50,229 nt of DNA from a virus, in IMG/VR virus record IMGVR_UViG_3300045051_000794, positions 1 to 50,229 of that record. The stretch is one strand, 5' to 3'. The notes below the pieces were generated by a model. The model saw only the letters and a program-made list of their open reading frames with translations, was not told the origin of the DNA and searched no databases. The position numbers and the translations under genes are program-made. Every line of letters begins with the position of its first letter. Position 1 is the first letter of the stretch. Shown piece by piece: positions 9,149 through 18,147 of this stretch.

Positions 9149-10258
9149 ATGGCCCAGACTCAAGAGCCCGCCCAGATGTATTCGGACGGCGGGACGATCG
9201 ATTACACGCCGGTGTCTCAGGTCTACGGCGGCGACGTTGTCGTTGTCGGCACGATTCCCATGGTCGCCACGGTGGATATCGCCGCCGGCGAGCAGGGTGC
9301 GTTGAAGTACAACGATATCTTCAAGCTGCCGAAGACTTCCGACGCGTTCACCCAGGGCGACGCCGTCTATTGGAACGCGACCGGGAATCCGGTCGGAGGA
9401 ACGGCCGGTACCGGCGCCGCGGATTCTACGACGGGACAATTGGCCGGGTTCGCGGTGGCGGACGCCGCGTCCGGCGACGAATACGTGATTTGCGCCCTGA
9501 CGGCGGCCAAGCGGACCACGACGATCGCCGGTTCGGTGACGGCCGACGACATCACGGGCTCGGACTCGTCGCTTGGGATCTCGGGGCAATCCGCGGCCCA
9601 AGGCGGCGCGATTCTGCTCACGGGCGGAACGTCGAGCACCTCGGGGAACGCCGGTGGAGCAATCACGCTCACGGGCGGTACGCCGGGGGCGACGGGCGTC
9701 GGCGGTGCGGTGACGATCACCGCCGGAGCTGGCGGCTCGACCAGCGGCGCGGGTGGCGCGGTAACGATTGCGGCTGGGGCCGGCACCGCTGGCAACGCCA
9801 ACGGTGGCGCTCTGACGATTCGCGCCGGCGCCAAGCAGGGTTCGGGGGCGGACGGTGCCTTGAGCATCGGGACGACAAACACTGCCTCGATCACGATCGG
9901 CGCGGCTTCGATCGAGACAAAGATCGTGGGCCCGGAAAATCGAACCGTGGGAGCGTCGACGGCGGCCGCCGGGACGACGTTTGCCGATGCGGGGGCCCTC
10001 CCGGCCGGAACGGCGGCGGTCTATCCGACGACCGGCGCCGACGGAACGAAGGGTGTCATCGTCAACGCGTCCGACAAGGTCACGGGCCGCATGATCTTCA
10101 TCGGCAACGGTGTCAGCAACCAGATCCTGAAGGTCTACGGGCCATCGGGCGCGACGATCAACGGCGCCTCCGCGAACGTTGCGTTCAGCGGCGCGAGCGG
10201 TAAGGGTGTCATCATGTACTGCCTCGACTCGACCGCGAACACGTGGTTGGCGTGGTAG
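9149..10258 (+). CDS. Capsid decoration/cement protein (DUF2190-like) with Gly-rich repeat domain
   Basis: The N-terminal 110 residues resemble DUF2190 capsid cement proteins, with VVVVGTIPMVATVDIAAGE and then a beta-rich core with GDAVYWN. Residues about 130-235 are a Gly/Thr/Ala-rich repeat of roughly 18-20 residues per unit (GGAITLTGGT, GGAVTITAGA, GGAVTIAAGA, GGALTIRAGA), likely a beta structure. A C-terminal domain ends in TWLAW. Its place right after the capsid gene supports a head-surface role. The repeat domain is an addition to the normal short protein and may form a surface appendage. Confidence 0.7.
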   Translation: MAQTQEPAQMYSDGGTIDYTPVSQVYGGDVVVVGTIPMVATVDIAAGEQGALKYNDIFKLPKTSDAFTQGDAVYWNATGNPVGGTAGTGAADSTTGQLAGFAVADAASGDEYVICALTAAKRTTTIAGSVTADDITGSDSSLGISGQSAAQGGAILLTGGTSSTSGNAGGAITLTGGTPGATGVGGAVTITAGAGGSTSGAGGAVTIAAGAGTAGNANGGALTIRAGAKQGSGADGALSIGTTNTASITIGAASIETKIVGPENRTVGASTAAAGTTFADAGALPAGTAAVYPTTGADGTKGVIVNASDKVTGRMIFIGNGVSNQILKVYGPSGATINGASANVAFSGASGKGVIMYCLDSTANTWLAW

Positions 10259-10261
10259 TCC

Positions 10262-10630
10262 GTGACGCTTTTTGAGGATGCCGCCGCTTGGCTGGGAGCC
10301 CAGTTGCAAGCGGTGGCCGGCCGCGAGGCCGAGTATTGGCGCCAGTCGCTCAGCACCAAGTTGACGGCGACGCCGGTCGTCGTGACGTACGACGTCGAGG
10401 ACGAGTCTGGAACCCCGACCCAGATTCAGTCCTTCGACTATGTCCTCGTCGCGAACGAGTTGAAGCTCGCGGGGAACGTCATCGAACCCCGCGCGGGCGA
10501 TCAGATTCGGGACACGATCAACGGGCAAGAAGTGGTGTTCGAAGTGCTGCCGATCGGGCGTCGGCCGTGTTTCGAATGGGAGGACGGCGGAGGAATCCTG
10601 TTGCGAGTGCATACGCAGCGAGTCGAGTAA
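10262..10630 (+). CDS. Putative head completion/stopper protein
   Basis: A 122 aa protein starting with GTG 3 nt after the decoration gene stop. Its position between capsid decoration and tail-terminator genes, and its mixed beta composition ending in FEVLPIGRRPCFEWED, fit a head-tail connector. Family assignment is by position mainly. Confidence 0.5.
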   Translation: MTLFEDAAAWLGAQLQAVAGREAEYWRQSLSTKLTATPVVVTYDVEDESGTPTQIQSFDYVLVANELKLAGNVIEPRAGDQIRDTINGQEVVFEVLPIGRRPCFEWEDGGGILLRVHTQRVE

Positions 10631-10633
10631 CCC

Positions 10634-11119
10634 ATGGCCCAACCAATCCTGGCAGATATCGCCGACGCTCTCGTCGCCACCCTGAACGGTGGCACATTCG
10701 AGACGTCGTTTGAGTCGGCCAGGTCTTATGGGGCATGGGACGAGCGGCTCGCGTCGTTTGATAAGCTCCAGGTCGACGTCGTACCCGTCACGGTACCGGT
10801 CCAGGAAGATCAGGGACTCGCCACCCGCGATTCTGTCAAATTCGACTATTCGTTCGACGTCATCGTCCGCAAGCGATTTGGTGCGAACGACCAGGGGGTC
10901 ACTGGATCGATTCCAAACAGCAAGATCGATCCGCTCGTTCGGCTGACGGAGCAAATCGTCACGTTCGTCCCGATGCAGTTTTTGGACGGATACGACGAGG
11001 CGATTTGGCAGTCGACGAAATTGCGATTTGTCGCCTACCGAAAACACCTGCGGGAATGGCATCAGTACACGGGCCTGGTCCGTGTGGCTTACGCCGTCAT
11101 GAGGGACGTCGGCACATGA
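10634..11119 (+). CDS. Putative tail terminator / tail completion protein
   Basis: A 161 aa protein with the order and size of lambda gpU-type tail terminators. Its sequence (long beta strands around VDVVPVTVPVQEDQG, then VKFDYSFDVIVRKRF) is like minor tail completion proteins. It overlaps the next gene by an ATGA junction. Function is inferred from context and general pattern. Confidence 0.5.
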   Translation: MAQPILADIADALVATLNGGTFETSFESARSYGAWDERLASFDKLQVDVVPVTVPVQEDQGLATRDSVKFDYSFDVIVRKRFGANDQGVTGSIPNSKIDPLVRLTEQIVTFVPMQFLDGYDEAIWQSTKLRFVAYRKHLREWHQYTGLVRVAYAVMRDVGT

Positions 11120-11499
11120 TGACCGTTCGTCTCGAAAGCAACGTCGATGGATTCCGCAGGCAAATGCGACGGTTCAAGCGTCGCCTTCTGTCGAAGACCG
11201 CGTATCGCGTCTACGAGGACATGCGGAGTTCGATCCAGTCGGCGCCAGGACCGAGCCGGCCAGGGGAAGCCCCCCACACGCACCCCCGCCTGTTGCGCGA
11301 CGCGGTCGCGTATGCGGTCGAGGACGAGGGGGCTGTCATCGGCCCCCGCTTTTCCGTGGTCGCCGACGTGGGGAACGCCCAAGAGTTCGGCGGCGAGTAC
11401 CGGGGAGAGGATTACCCCGAACGCCCCTTCGCCCGTCCGGCGCTGGAGCGAAACGAGGACTTTTTCGCCGCCAGCGTTGGCGGCTCTTTTGGTGAATAG
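11116..11499 (+). CDS. HK97 gp10-like neck protein
   Basis: A 127 aa protein with the gp10-family pattern: a basic N-terminus, PGPSRPGEAPHTHPRLLRDAV, then an E-F-G-rich stretch ending in YPERPFARPALER. This family sits between connector and tail tube in siphoviruses. Its ATG overlaps the preceding stop. Confidence 0.7.
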   Translation: MMTVRLESNVDGFRRQMRRFKRRLLSKTAYRVYEDMRSSIQSAPGPSRPGEAPHTHPRLLRDAVAYAVEDEGAVIGPRFSVVADVGNAQEFGGEYRGEDYPERPFARPALERNEDFFAASVGGSFGE

Positions 11500-11509
11500 G
11501 AGGTGAGCT

Positions 11510-11935
11510 GTGGGTCAGTCCAAAGCCGGATACGAAGGTCAGTTGTTCTATGGGTTAGCCGGAGCGACGGCGGCGACTCAAGTCACGAACTGCACCGACC
11601 TCGATTACGACCAGCAGCCCCAGCGGGCGCCGACGACGGATCGCGGCGACGGTACGGCCGTAGTCATCGAGACCAGCCAGATCGTTTCGGTGAAGCCCGT
11701 CATCACTTGGACAATGTTCAATCGCCCAGCCGATACGACGCTGCAAGCGCTGATCGCGGCGGCAAAGACGGCGGCTGTTGTCGCCTTGCGGACCAAGGAC
11801 TATTCGGCCGGGAAGGGCTTCGACGGCGATTGCAACGTCTCGTACAAGCACGGCAAGCCACTCAACGGCATGCAGACGCTTGTGTTCACCGCCGAGGCGG
11901 CGCGCGAAGGACGAACCCCGCAACTTTACGTGTAA
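11510..11935 (+). CDS. Major tail tube protein
   Basis: A 141 aa protein beginning GQSKAGYEGQLFYG, followed by a TTDRGDG turn, a TFNRPADTTL-like segment (TMFNRPADTTLQAL) and an ending RTPQLYV. This combination is characteristic of a tail tube family I recognise. It starts with GTG behind a strong AGGAGGTGAG Shine-Dalgarno, consistent with high expression. Confidence 0.75.
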   Translation: MGQSKAGYEGQLFYGLAGATAATQVTNCTDLDYDQQPQRAPTTDRGDGTAVVIETSQIVSVKPVITWTMFNRPADTTLQALIAAAKTAAVVALRTKDYSAGKGFDGDCNVSYKHGKPLNGMQTLVFTAEAAREGRTPQLYV

Positions 11936-12002
11936 TTGCTCCTGCCGTTCCTGCGCCAACCGCCCAATCCCAGGCCATTTCAGCTCGTCTTGGAGAATTC
12001 AA

Positions 12003-12659
12003 ATGCCTAGCGCTCAACTCACTGAGACCTTTGCCCTCGGCGGGCTCAGTTTTTCGGCCGATGTGGACTCGCAATTGATCACGTTCACTCAGCAGCACAC
12101 CTGGGAAATCGCTCTGCCGGCCGGGCAGGCAGTAACGAGCTGGGTCAAAACCGACTCCGACACTGCTGCGTGCAATCTGTCCGCCGGTCACGGTCAAACG
12201 AACGGGAAGTATGACGTTTACTGGACCGAGGCAGGCGTCAAAAAGTGCCGGTACGGCGTCGATGGCACGATCGCGACGAATGCCCTGTCGCTCGATGGTG
12301 GAGCTGGTGACAGTTTCCCGGCTTCGGCCACGACTGGCATCGTGGTGTGCAAACAGGTCAGCGTCGTGGCGTACATCGACGGCGACAACTTGGCGGTGAT
12401 CGGGATCTTTGCCAAGAACGACAGCGACAGCGCTTCGCGGCAGCACTGGGATCTCCAGGACAGCGGCGGATCGTCAATCGAGGCTGGCACTTCGCACGTC
12501 TCGGGCATCAGCAAGATGGACAACTACTATCGCGTCGCGGCGATGGTAGCGGCGGGGGTGTCCAACCCTTTCACCGGGAACGTCATCGAGGTTTGCAAGG
12601 CCAGCAACTCGAGCGTGACGGCCGCCGGAACGCTCTACATTCTCGCTGGCGTCACGTAA
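12003..12659 (+). CDS. Structural protein of unknown role (tail operon)
   Basis: A 218 aa Ser/Thr/Gly/Ala-rich, beta-type protein with no charged helices. It lies between the tail tube and chaperone genes, where some phages place tail decoration (Ig-like) proteins. I do not recognise its family. ATG 12003 is the first start after a noncoding gap of 67 bp. Confidence 0.5.
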   Translation: MPSAQLTETFALGGLSFSADVDSQLITFTQQHTWEIALPAGQAVTSWVKTDSDTAACNLSAGHGQTNGKYDVYWTEAGVKKCRYGVDGTIATNALSLDGGAGDSFPASATTGIVVCKQVSVVAYIDGDNLAVIGIFAKNDSDSASRQHWDLQDSGGSSIEAGTSHVSGISKMDNYYRVAAMVAAGVSNPFTGNVIEVCKASNSSVTAAGTLYILAGVT

Positions 12660-12707
12660 TCGAGTCGACTTGCGGCGATCCGTCGGTAATCTCCAAAGGG
12701 CGATGTC

Positions 12708-13127
12708 ATGGCAAACGAAGGCGAACAGCTCGATGCAGTGAAACACGGCTACGAGCCCATGGAACTGACAACGCACGTCGTTCCTGGCGCTGTCGTGTTC
12801 GATCGCGTGTTCGTCGTGGACGCTTTCACGACTGGCCCTGGAGGCGCGAGCCACCACTACCGAATTGAGCCGTCCGTCGCAGGCGCCTTTGAGCCGATCG
12901 ACATTCGATTCCAGAAGGGCGGCGCGGCCGAGGTCGGCATCAACGGAATGACGGTCGAGGCTTTGCTCGCGATCGTTCGCGATCGGCTCGAAGGCTTCGC
13001 CGCCGGTCCCTTCCCCTCGCCACAAGGAAAAGCCGCGCTGTCGTTCGTCACCGCGGCGATGGAAATGCTCGCGCAGCGCACTCGGGACCGCGTTGCGCGG
13101 CAGGTCGAAGGTTTGCAGAAGCCATAA
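12708..13127 (+). CDS. Small phage helical-hairpin protein; possible Acb2/Tad1-type nucleotide sponge
   Basis: A 139 aa protein. Residues about 45-75 contain a HHYRIE strand and a FQKGGAAEVGINGMT turn. Residues about 84-130 form a helix-turn-helix hairpin: EALLAIVRDRLEGF, then AGPF, then a second helix ending RTRDRVARQVEG. I recognise this as a widespread small phage family and suspect kinship with the Acb2/Tad1 hairpin proteins that sequester cyclic signalling nucleotides. That link is inference; a tail assembly role is the alternative. Neighbours are tail genes. Confidence 0.4.
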   Translation: MANEGEQLDAVKHGYEPMELTTHVVPGAVVFDRVFVVDAFTTGPGGASHHYRIEPSVAGAFEPIDIRFQKGGAAEVGINGMTVEALLAIVRDRLEGFAAGPFPSPQGKAALSFVTAAMEMLAQRTRDRVARQVEGLQKP

Positions 13128-13140
13128 CCAGGAGGTTTGC

Positions 13141-13632
13141 GTGCCCGCTTTCAAAGACGCCAACGGTCGCGAGTGGCTCGTCGCTCTGGACGCGCCAACG
13201 ATCGCCGATGTTCGGCAAGAACTGAAGTTTGATCTGGCGCCACCCGACGGAGATCCGTTCAAGGGCCTGATGGCCGACGTGGTCTTGCGCGTCAACGTGC
13301 TGTACGTCATCTGTCGCGAGCAGTGCCAAAAGCTGAATGTCACCGACCGCGAGTTCGGCCGAGCCCTGAATGGTGACGCGATCGCCAGTGCGACTGAGGC
13401 GTTAGTGGAGGCCATCGGGCTTTTTTCCCACCCCCGAAAACGGGGGCAAATCAAGAGGATGCTGGAACTTCAGCAGGAAGCGGAGACGGCGGCGGTCGAC
13501 CTGGCGATGGAGCGAATGGGCAGTCCGGAACTGAAGCAGAAACTGCTGGCGGCGGCGAAGGATCGAATGGACGCGGAGATCGAAAGGGCCCTGACTGGGT
13601 TGAGGTCTGTTGGAGATATGCCGGCATCCTAG
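13141..13632 (+). CDS. Tail assembly chaperone-like protein (first ORF)
   Basis: A 163 aa protein with GTG start behind an AGGAGGTTT Shine-Dalgarno. An N-terminal beta segment (DANGREWLVALDAPTIADVRQEL) is followed by helices rich in Ala/Leu/Lys/Glu to the end. Position before the tape measure gene and overlap with a second ORF in the -1 frame fit the G/GT chaperone pair of siphoviruses. Confidence 0.6.
   Translation: MPAFKDANGREWLVALDAPTIADVRQELKFDLAPPDGDPFKGLMADVVLRVNVLYVICREQCQKLNVTDREFGRALNGDAIASATEALVEAIGLFSHPRKRGQIKRMLELQQEAETAAVDLAMERMGSPELKQKLLAAAKDRMDAEIERALTGLRSVGDMPAS
13421..13446 (+). other. T6 run plus hairpin, possible frameshift stimulator
   Basis: TTTTTTC at 13421-13427 is followed after 3 nt by a perfect stem, CCCCCG (13431-13436), loop AAAA, CGGGGG (13441-13446). 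This looks like a slippery run with a downstream structure. A P-site TTT slip into the -1 frame is possible, but the heptamer is not in the classic phase, so the role is uncertain. Confidence 0.35.
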
Positions 13633-13634
13633 GG

Positions 13635-13925
13635 TTGTCGGCAAGGGGACGGACGCTTCGCGAACTGACGTGGGCGGTCGAAGCTCGAATCAAGTCCGAG
13701 CGGAGTCGGTTGGTGTCGCTTGCCCAACTGGTTGTCCGGTCATTTACGGATAGTTTCGAAAACTGGGAACTCGAGCATTTCATCGAGACCGGGACGCTTG
13801 GTTCGGATGCCCCCCAAAAACTCCCGCCAAATCCGCTCGTCGATCGGTACGTCCAGGCGATCATCGACAACGGCGGAAAGTTCCTGATGCCGGAGGAGGT
13901 TTTCGGTCATGGCGGACCCGAATGA
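13635..13925 (+). CDS. Tail assembly chaperone-like second ORF (-1 frame, likely frameshift product)
   Basis: Protein-like sequence in this frame begins before any start codon: residues read WVEVCWRYAGILG from about 13596 onward, upstream of the only available start (TTG at 13635). The frame is open back to 13398 and overlaps the previous gene in the -1 frame. The rest (RGRTLRELTWAVEARI) matches the pattern of the second ORF of tail chaperone pairs. I infer that it is made mainly by -1 frameshifting or tight coupling. It overlaps the tape measure start by 17 bp. Confidence 0.65.
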   Translation: MSARGRTLRELTWAVEARIKSERSRLVSLAQLVVRSFTDSFENWELEHFIETGTLGSDAPQKLPPNPLVDRYVQAIIDNGGKFLMPEEVFGHGGPE

Positions 13926-16548
13926 TATTCGCGCGGGCGGGGCGTACGTCGAAATCTATACCCGCGACAATTCGGCGGACGGTCTCGCCAGGTCGACCGA
14001 GACGCTTCGCAACGCGGCTCAGGCGGCCGAGTCGCTGAGCAATGTCGCGGCGCCAGTTGCTGAGTACACGACCTACGCTCTCCTCTTGAAGACGATCCAC
14101 GGGTATTGGGTGCAGATCGTCGCACTCGGAGCGCGGGCGCTGGCTGGGGCCAGCGCTGCCGTTCCTTACGTCGCTGCGATTGCCGCCGCGGTCGCCACGG
14201 TCTACGTCGGCGTCAAGGCGGTGGGGCTCGCGTGGGACGTCGTTACTGGGGCCATTCGCGCGGCGGTCAACCTGACCACGGCCATGGTCACTGGTACCGC
14301 CCGGCTCGCGGCCAATATCACGACGGCCGTCGGCCGAGGAATTGTCGCCGGCGCCGAAGCCGGCTGGAACGTATTCGTCGCCATGGGGCGCGCGGCAATC
14401 GCCACGGTCGCCGGCGGGGCGTCGATCGCCGCACGCGTGGGCAGTGCGATCGCGTCGATCACCGACGCCACCCTCCAGGCGGCACGCCGCACGTACGAGC
14501 AAGTGAGCGCCTTCACGCAGGCGGTGCTTGACCGAGTCGAGTATGTCGGTTCGCGAATGGTCTCGATCGGCCGTTCGATCACTGCCCCCCTCACGGACGC
14601 CGCGAACAAATTCGGCGACGCCGGGGAGGCGGCGGAGAAACTTGCCTCGCGCGCTGGGATCTCCACGCGTTCGATGATGGAGCTCGGCTACGCGGCGCGG
14701 CAGGCAGGAAGTTCCGCGGGGGATGTCGCGGACGCGATTAAAGAGGCCAACGACTCGGTAACGGCCGCCAACAAGTCGGCCGGCGAGCACCGGGAAATGC
14801 TCAACAAACTCGGCATTTCCATGGCGTCGATCTTCTACCTGAATCCGGAGGAGCGATTCTTGAAGATCGGGCACGCGATTTCGGAGTTGGCCTCCGAGGA
14901 GGATCGGGCAGCGGCGGCTTCGGTTCTGTTTGGCACTTCGAGCGAGTCACTGCTCAAGATGTTCGCCGCCGGGCCGGCTGGCTTACGGCAGACGCGGCAA
15001 GAAGCCGAGCGGCTGGGATTGGTGCTCGACGGTCCAGCGGCTAAAGCCGGAAAAGCGTTGGCCGAGTCGTACGCGAAGATCCGCGACGCTTCCCTCGGGC
15101 TCGCGATCCAGATCGGGGCCGCGGTCGCCCCCCGTATCGCTCAATGGAATGACCTGGTCGTCGCGGCGCTGACGGCGGCCACGAACTGGGTCAAGGCAAA
15201 TCAACCCGTGGTGACGATGCTGTTCCGGGTCGCCGACGCGGCAGTCTCGGCGGGTACGGCCATGGTGACACTTTCCTCGGGAATCATTCCGGCGATTCCC
15301 AAACTACTCACGCTGGCGGCGGCGGCGTTCGCGGCGTCCAGTGCCTGGGAGCGGTTTGGCCCGGCAGTCATGCGAGCGATCCAGCCCGCGATCGACACGC
15401 TGCGGTTCCTGTGGGACGAAACCAAGCGAGTCGTCGATGGGATCGAGAACGCGATTCGTGCAGGCGACATCGAGTTCGCGGTTCAAATCGCGTGGGAAGG
15501 CGCTCGGTTGGCGTGGATGCGCGGCTTGCTCTCGATCGCCGAACTCATGCCCGACTGGATGGCCGGGATTCTGGAGGCCCTCGCGGTCGGAGAGTGGGGA
15601 TCCGCGATCGATCAAATCGTCCTGACGGTGCAGATCGGGTTTTCGCACCTCGAGGACATCTTCGACGTTACGTGGGAGTGGATCAAGGCGACGACCGACA
15701 AGGGCATCACGTATTTGCGGCAAGGCTGGAACTCGGTCGTCTCGGACGTCATCAACCAAATTCGCAAGCTTCAGAGCTTGATGACTTCGGTCGCCGCGTA
15801 CGATCCGACCGGCGCCGCTTCGAAGGTAGCGGAAGAGGTCAATGTCGCACTGAATAAAGCGATCTCGGGGGAGCTGTTCACGGACTCGCTCAACGCCGCG
15901 GAATCCGCTGCGCGGAGGGCGGTGCAGATCGCGGCCGATTACGCCGAGAAGATTCGCGCCGGTACCGCCACCGACGAAGACAAGGCGAAAGTCGACGCGG
16001 CGACGCAGGAAAAGGAAAAGGCGTTCGAGCGGCTGTCAGACCGCGAGCGAGTGCTCGCCGAGCGGAATGCGAAACTCGAACAGGAACGAGTTGCTCGCCA
16101 GGAGGCCCGCGACGAAGAGACTGCTCGCCGTCGTCAACGCCGCGCCATGGAAGAGGGCGAGCTCTACGATCGCCGGGAGCGCGAGCGAGGCCGGTTGGGC
16201 GTCTCTGATCGCAAAACGTCGCTCGAGCAGAAGCTTGCCGATTCGCTCGCGGCGGCCGCGGACGCTCGAATCCAAGCCGAAGGCTGGTTTGCCGACAACA
16301 TCGAAGGACCAAAGAAGCTCCAAGCGATCGGCGGCGCCGGCGCGGCGAAAGAGTTTCAGCAGATGCTATTCGGCTCGTTCTCCGCCGAAGCGGTGCGCGG
16401 AATGGGGATTAGCGACGGCAAAGACCGCACCGCCGAGCTGCTCGACGTTCAAAAGCAGATCAAGACGGTCCAGGACAGCTTGCTCACCGTGAATAACGCC
16501 ATGGCGGCAAACATCGCCCGGCTCGTTGCTTCCGGGTTTGGGCCGTAA
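13909..16548 (+). CDS. Tape measure protein
   Basis: An 879 aa protein that sets tail length. It has long Ala-rich hydrophobic helices (residues about 75-190), a typical central phage-minor-tail region (MMELGYAARQAGSSAGDVADA), further hydrophobic segments around 440-470, and a highly charged coiled coil near 660-770. The length predicts a tail of about 130 nm if the usual 0.15 nm per residue applies. It overlaps the preceding ORF by 17 bp. Confidence 0.85.
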   Translation: MADPNDIRAGGAYVEIYTRDNSADGLARSTETLRNAAQAAESLSNVAAPVAEYTTYALLLKTIHGYWVQIVALGARALAGASAAVPYVAAIAAAVATVYVGVKAVGLAWDVVTGAIRAAVNLTTAMVTGTARLAANITTAVGRGIVAGAEAGWNVFVAMGRAAIATVAGGASIAARVGSAIASITDATLQAARRTYEQVSAFTQAVLDRVEYVGSRMVSIGRSITAPLTDAANKFGDAGEAAEKLASRAGISTRSMMELGYAARQAGSSAGDVADAIKEANDSVTAANKSAGEHREMLNKLGISMASIFYLNPEERFLKIGHAISELASEEDRAAAASVLFGTSSESLLKMFAAGPAGLRQTRQEAERLGLVLDGPAAKAGKALAESYAKIRDASLGLAIQIGAAVAPRIAQWNDLVVAALTAATNWVKANQPVVTMLFRVADAAVSAGTAMVTLSSGIIPAIPKLLTLAAAAFAASSAWERFGPAVMRAIQPAIDTLRFLWDETKRVVDGIENAIRAGDIEFAVQIAWEGARLAWMRGLLSIAELMPDWMAGILEALAVGEWGSAIDQIVLTVQIGFSHLEDIFDVTWEWIKATTDKGITYLRQGWNSVVSDVINQIRKLQSLMTSVAAYDPTGAASKVAEEVNVALNKAISGELFTDSLNAAESAARRAVQIAADYAEKIRAGTATDEDKAKVDAATQEKEKAFERLSDRERVLAERNAKLEQERVARQEARDEETARRRQRRAMEEGELYDRRERERGRLGVSDRKTSLEQKLADSLAAAADARIQAEGWFADNIEGPKKLQAIGGAGAAKEFQQMLFGSFSAEAVRGMGISDGKDRTAELLDVQKQIKTVQDSLLTVNNAMAANIARLVASGFGP

Positions 16549-16564
16549 GCGAAAGGCGTAAGGC

Positions 16565-17416
16565 ATGTCGATTCAGTGGTGGGAAAAGCCGGAGTCTCGC
16601 AGAAGCCAGAGCCACACGCCGGGTATTACGCTGGTTTACGGCCTTAGCGGCGAGTCGAACCCGGCAAACGCTCGCGTTACTGCGCAAGGACTGCTGCCGC
16701 TTCAGGTCGCGACGACCATGGGGATCATGCAGCGCGGCAATGTCACGCTCGGCCCTGTCGGTTGGAATCTGTGGCACGTTGAAGCGTTCTATGGACCGCC
16801 AAGCTTGAGCCCTTCAGGAGGCCCCAACCTCCAGCCGGGGCAGTGGACTTGGAATTTCAACACCTCGGGGGGCAGTCGGCATATCGAGAATGTTGGGCAG
16901 GTCGTCAATGGCGCGATCGTTTCGAGCTACAAGTCGCCCACTTCATCCGCGGCCGCGGTACCCGATTCGAACGGTACGATCGGCTGGAACTTCGCCGAGA
17001 AGCGAATCGAAGGCGTCGACATTCGCGCCAAGTCCTTGCAGTTCCAAGTGCAGTTCATGCACCCCCAAGGGCAGGTCACGCCGGCATTTGCCAAGCATCT
17101 GCGAAATTGCACAGCCTGCGTGAACGACGATCCTTTCATGGGTTTCGATCCTGGCGAGGTACTGCTGCTCGGGGCCCAGGGTAGCGACGGCAGCAGCGCT
17201 GACGCGGTCGTGTCGTATCACTTCGACGCGAGCGAAAACGTCTCGGATCTCACGGTCGGCGACATCGTTGGGATCGTGAAGAAGGGACACGATTACCTGT
17301 GGGTGGTCTACAAGGCCGGCAAGAACCAAGATCGGCCGGTGATCATTCCTGAATTCGTCTACGTGGCCCGCGTGTACGAGCGGATTCCATTCAAAACTCG
17401 CCTCGGGTTCGGATAA
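16565..17416 (+). CDS. Distal tail structural protein
   Basis: A 283 aa beta-rich protein immediately after the tape measure, in the position of distal tail proteins. No motif I can name is visible. Gly/Asn/Trp-rich strands dominate. The stop overlaps the next ATG (TAATG), so it is translationally coupled to the following tail gene. Confidence 0.5.
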   Translation: MSIQWWEKPESRRSQSHTPGITLVYGLSGESNPANARVTAQGLLPLQVATTMGIMQRGNVTLGPVGWNLWHVEAFYGPPSLSPSGGPNLQPGQWTWNFNTSGGSRHIENVGQVVNGAIVSSYKSPTSSAAAVPDSNGTIGWNFAEKRIEGVDIRAKSLQFQVQFMHPQGQVTPAFAKHLRNCTACVNDDPFMGFDPGEVLLLGAQGSDGSSADAVVSYHFDASENVSDLTVGDIVGIVKKGHDYLWVVYKAGKNQDRPVIIPEFVYVARVYERIPFKTRLGFG

Positions 17417-18147
17417 TGACCATCGACCGACCGCAACCCGGAACGTCCCTCAGCCGAAACCCATTCCGGTCGGCGCGCACCGTTGGGCGTGTCCTCCAGG
17501 CGACTGAGTTTGTCGAGCGCATGCAGACCGACACTCGGGCGAAACGCGCGGTCATCGGCTCGCGCGGCGAAGTGACGGTCCACAACACTTCGGGTGGCGA
17601 TCTCGATTCTGGCGAAGGACTCCAGATCACCGACAGTTCGTTCGCGACACTCGACCCGCTCAATCTGTGGGTCGAGGGCGATCTTCGAAACGGACCTGGT
17701 CCCTGCGGTATCTTGCTGGCGCCGATCCAAGACGACGACTACGGTCCGATGTTGCTCGCGGGCGTCTGTATCGCTCGCGTCGACATCATCAACGCCAACC
17801 ATACTCACGCATGGTTCAAGACTGGTCAGGCTGAACTCCGCAGCGGCTTCGCCGGGCCGGCGGAGATTCTCTACAAGCCAAGCGGGACCGGGATCAAAGA
17901 GTGCTTGGTGCTCCTCGGAGTGAACCCCCAAGTCACCCGCAAGGCCAAACTCGACGCCGACTTAACTGCCGGCAGTTCGGCCGCGGCGTCGTTCTATGTG
18001 AACGGTCTCGATCGTGGATCGGAAACGGTGTACTTCAATTGGATGGAGGCCGGCTCAACGTCAATACCTTTGGAGACCGAGATTCTCGCGCAATGGTATG
18101 ACGATGAAGAAAAATGGGTCTTCGTTCAACAGGAGTGCGCCGGATGA
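17416..18147 (+). CDS. Tail-associated protein
   Basis: A 243 aa protein coupled to both neighbours by overlapping start and stop codons. It reads as a structural beta protein (GEVTVHNTSGGDLDSGEGL, then CGILLAPIQDDDYGPMLLAG and a CIARVDI strand). Similar proteins are common in planctomycete prophage tails, to my recollection, but without assigned function. Likely part of the tail tip. Confidence 0.5.
   Translation: MTIDRPQPGTSLSRNPFRSARTVGRVLQATEFVERMQTDTRAKRAVIGSRGEVTVHNTSGGDLDSGEGLQITDSSFATLDPLNLWVEGDLRNGPGPCGILLAPIQDDDYGPMLLAGVCIARVDIINANHTHAWFKTGQAELRSGFAGPAEILYKPSGTGIKECLVLLGVNPQVTRKAKLDADLTAGSSAAASFYVNGLDRGSETVYFNWMEAGSTSIPLETEILAQWYDDEEKWVFVQQECAG

Noticed and set aside
13583-13589. 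AAAGGGC as the slippery heptamer of the chaperone overlap.
   Set aside because: Its phase relative to the first ORF is wrong for a -1 shift into the observed second frame, so I did not use it as the site.
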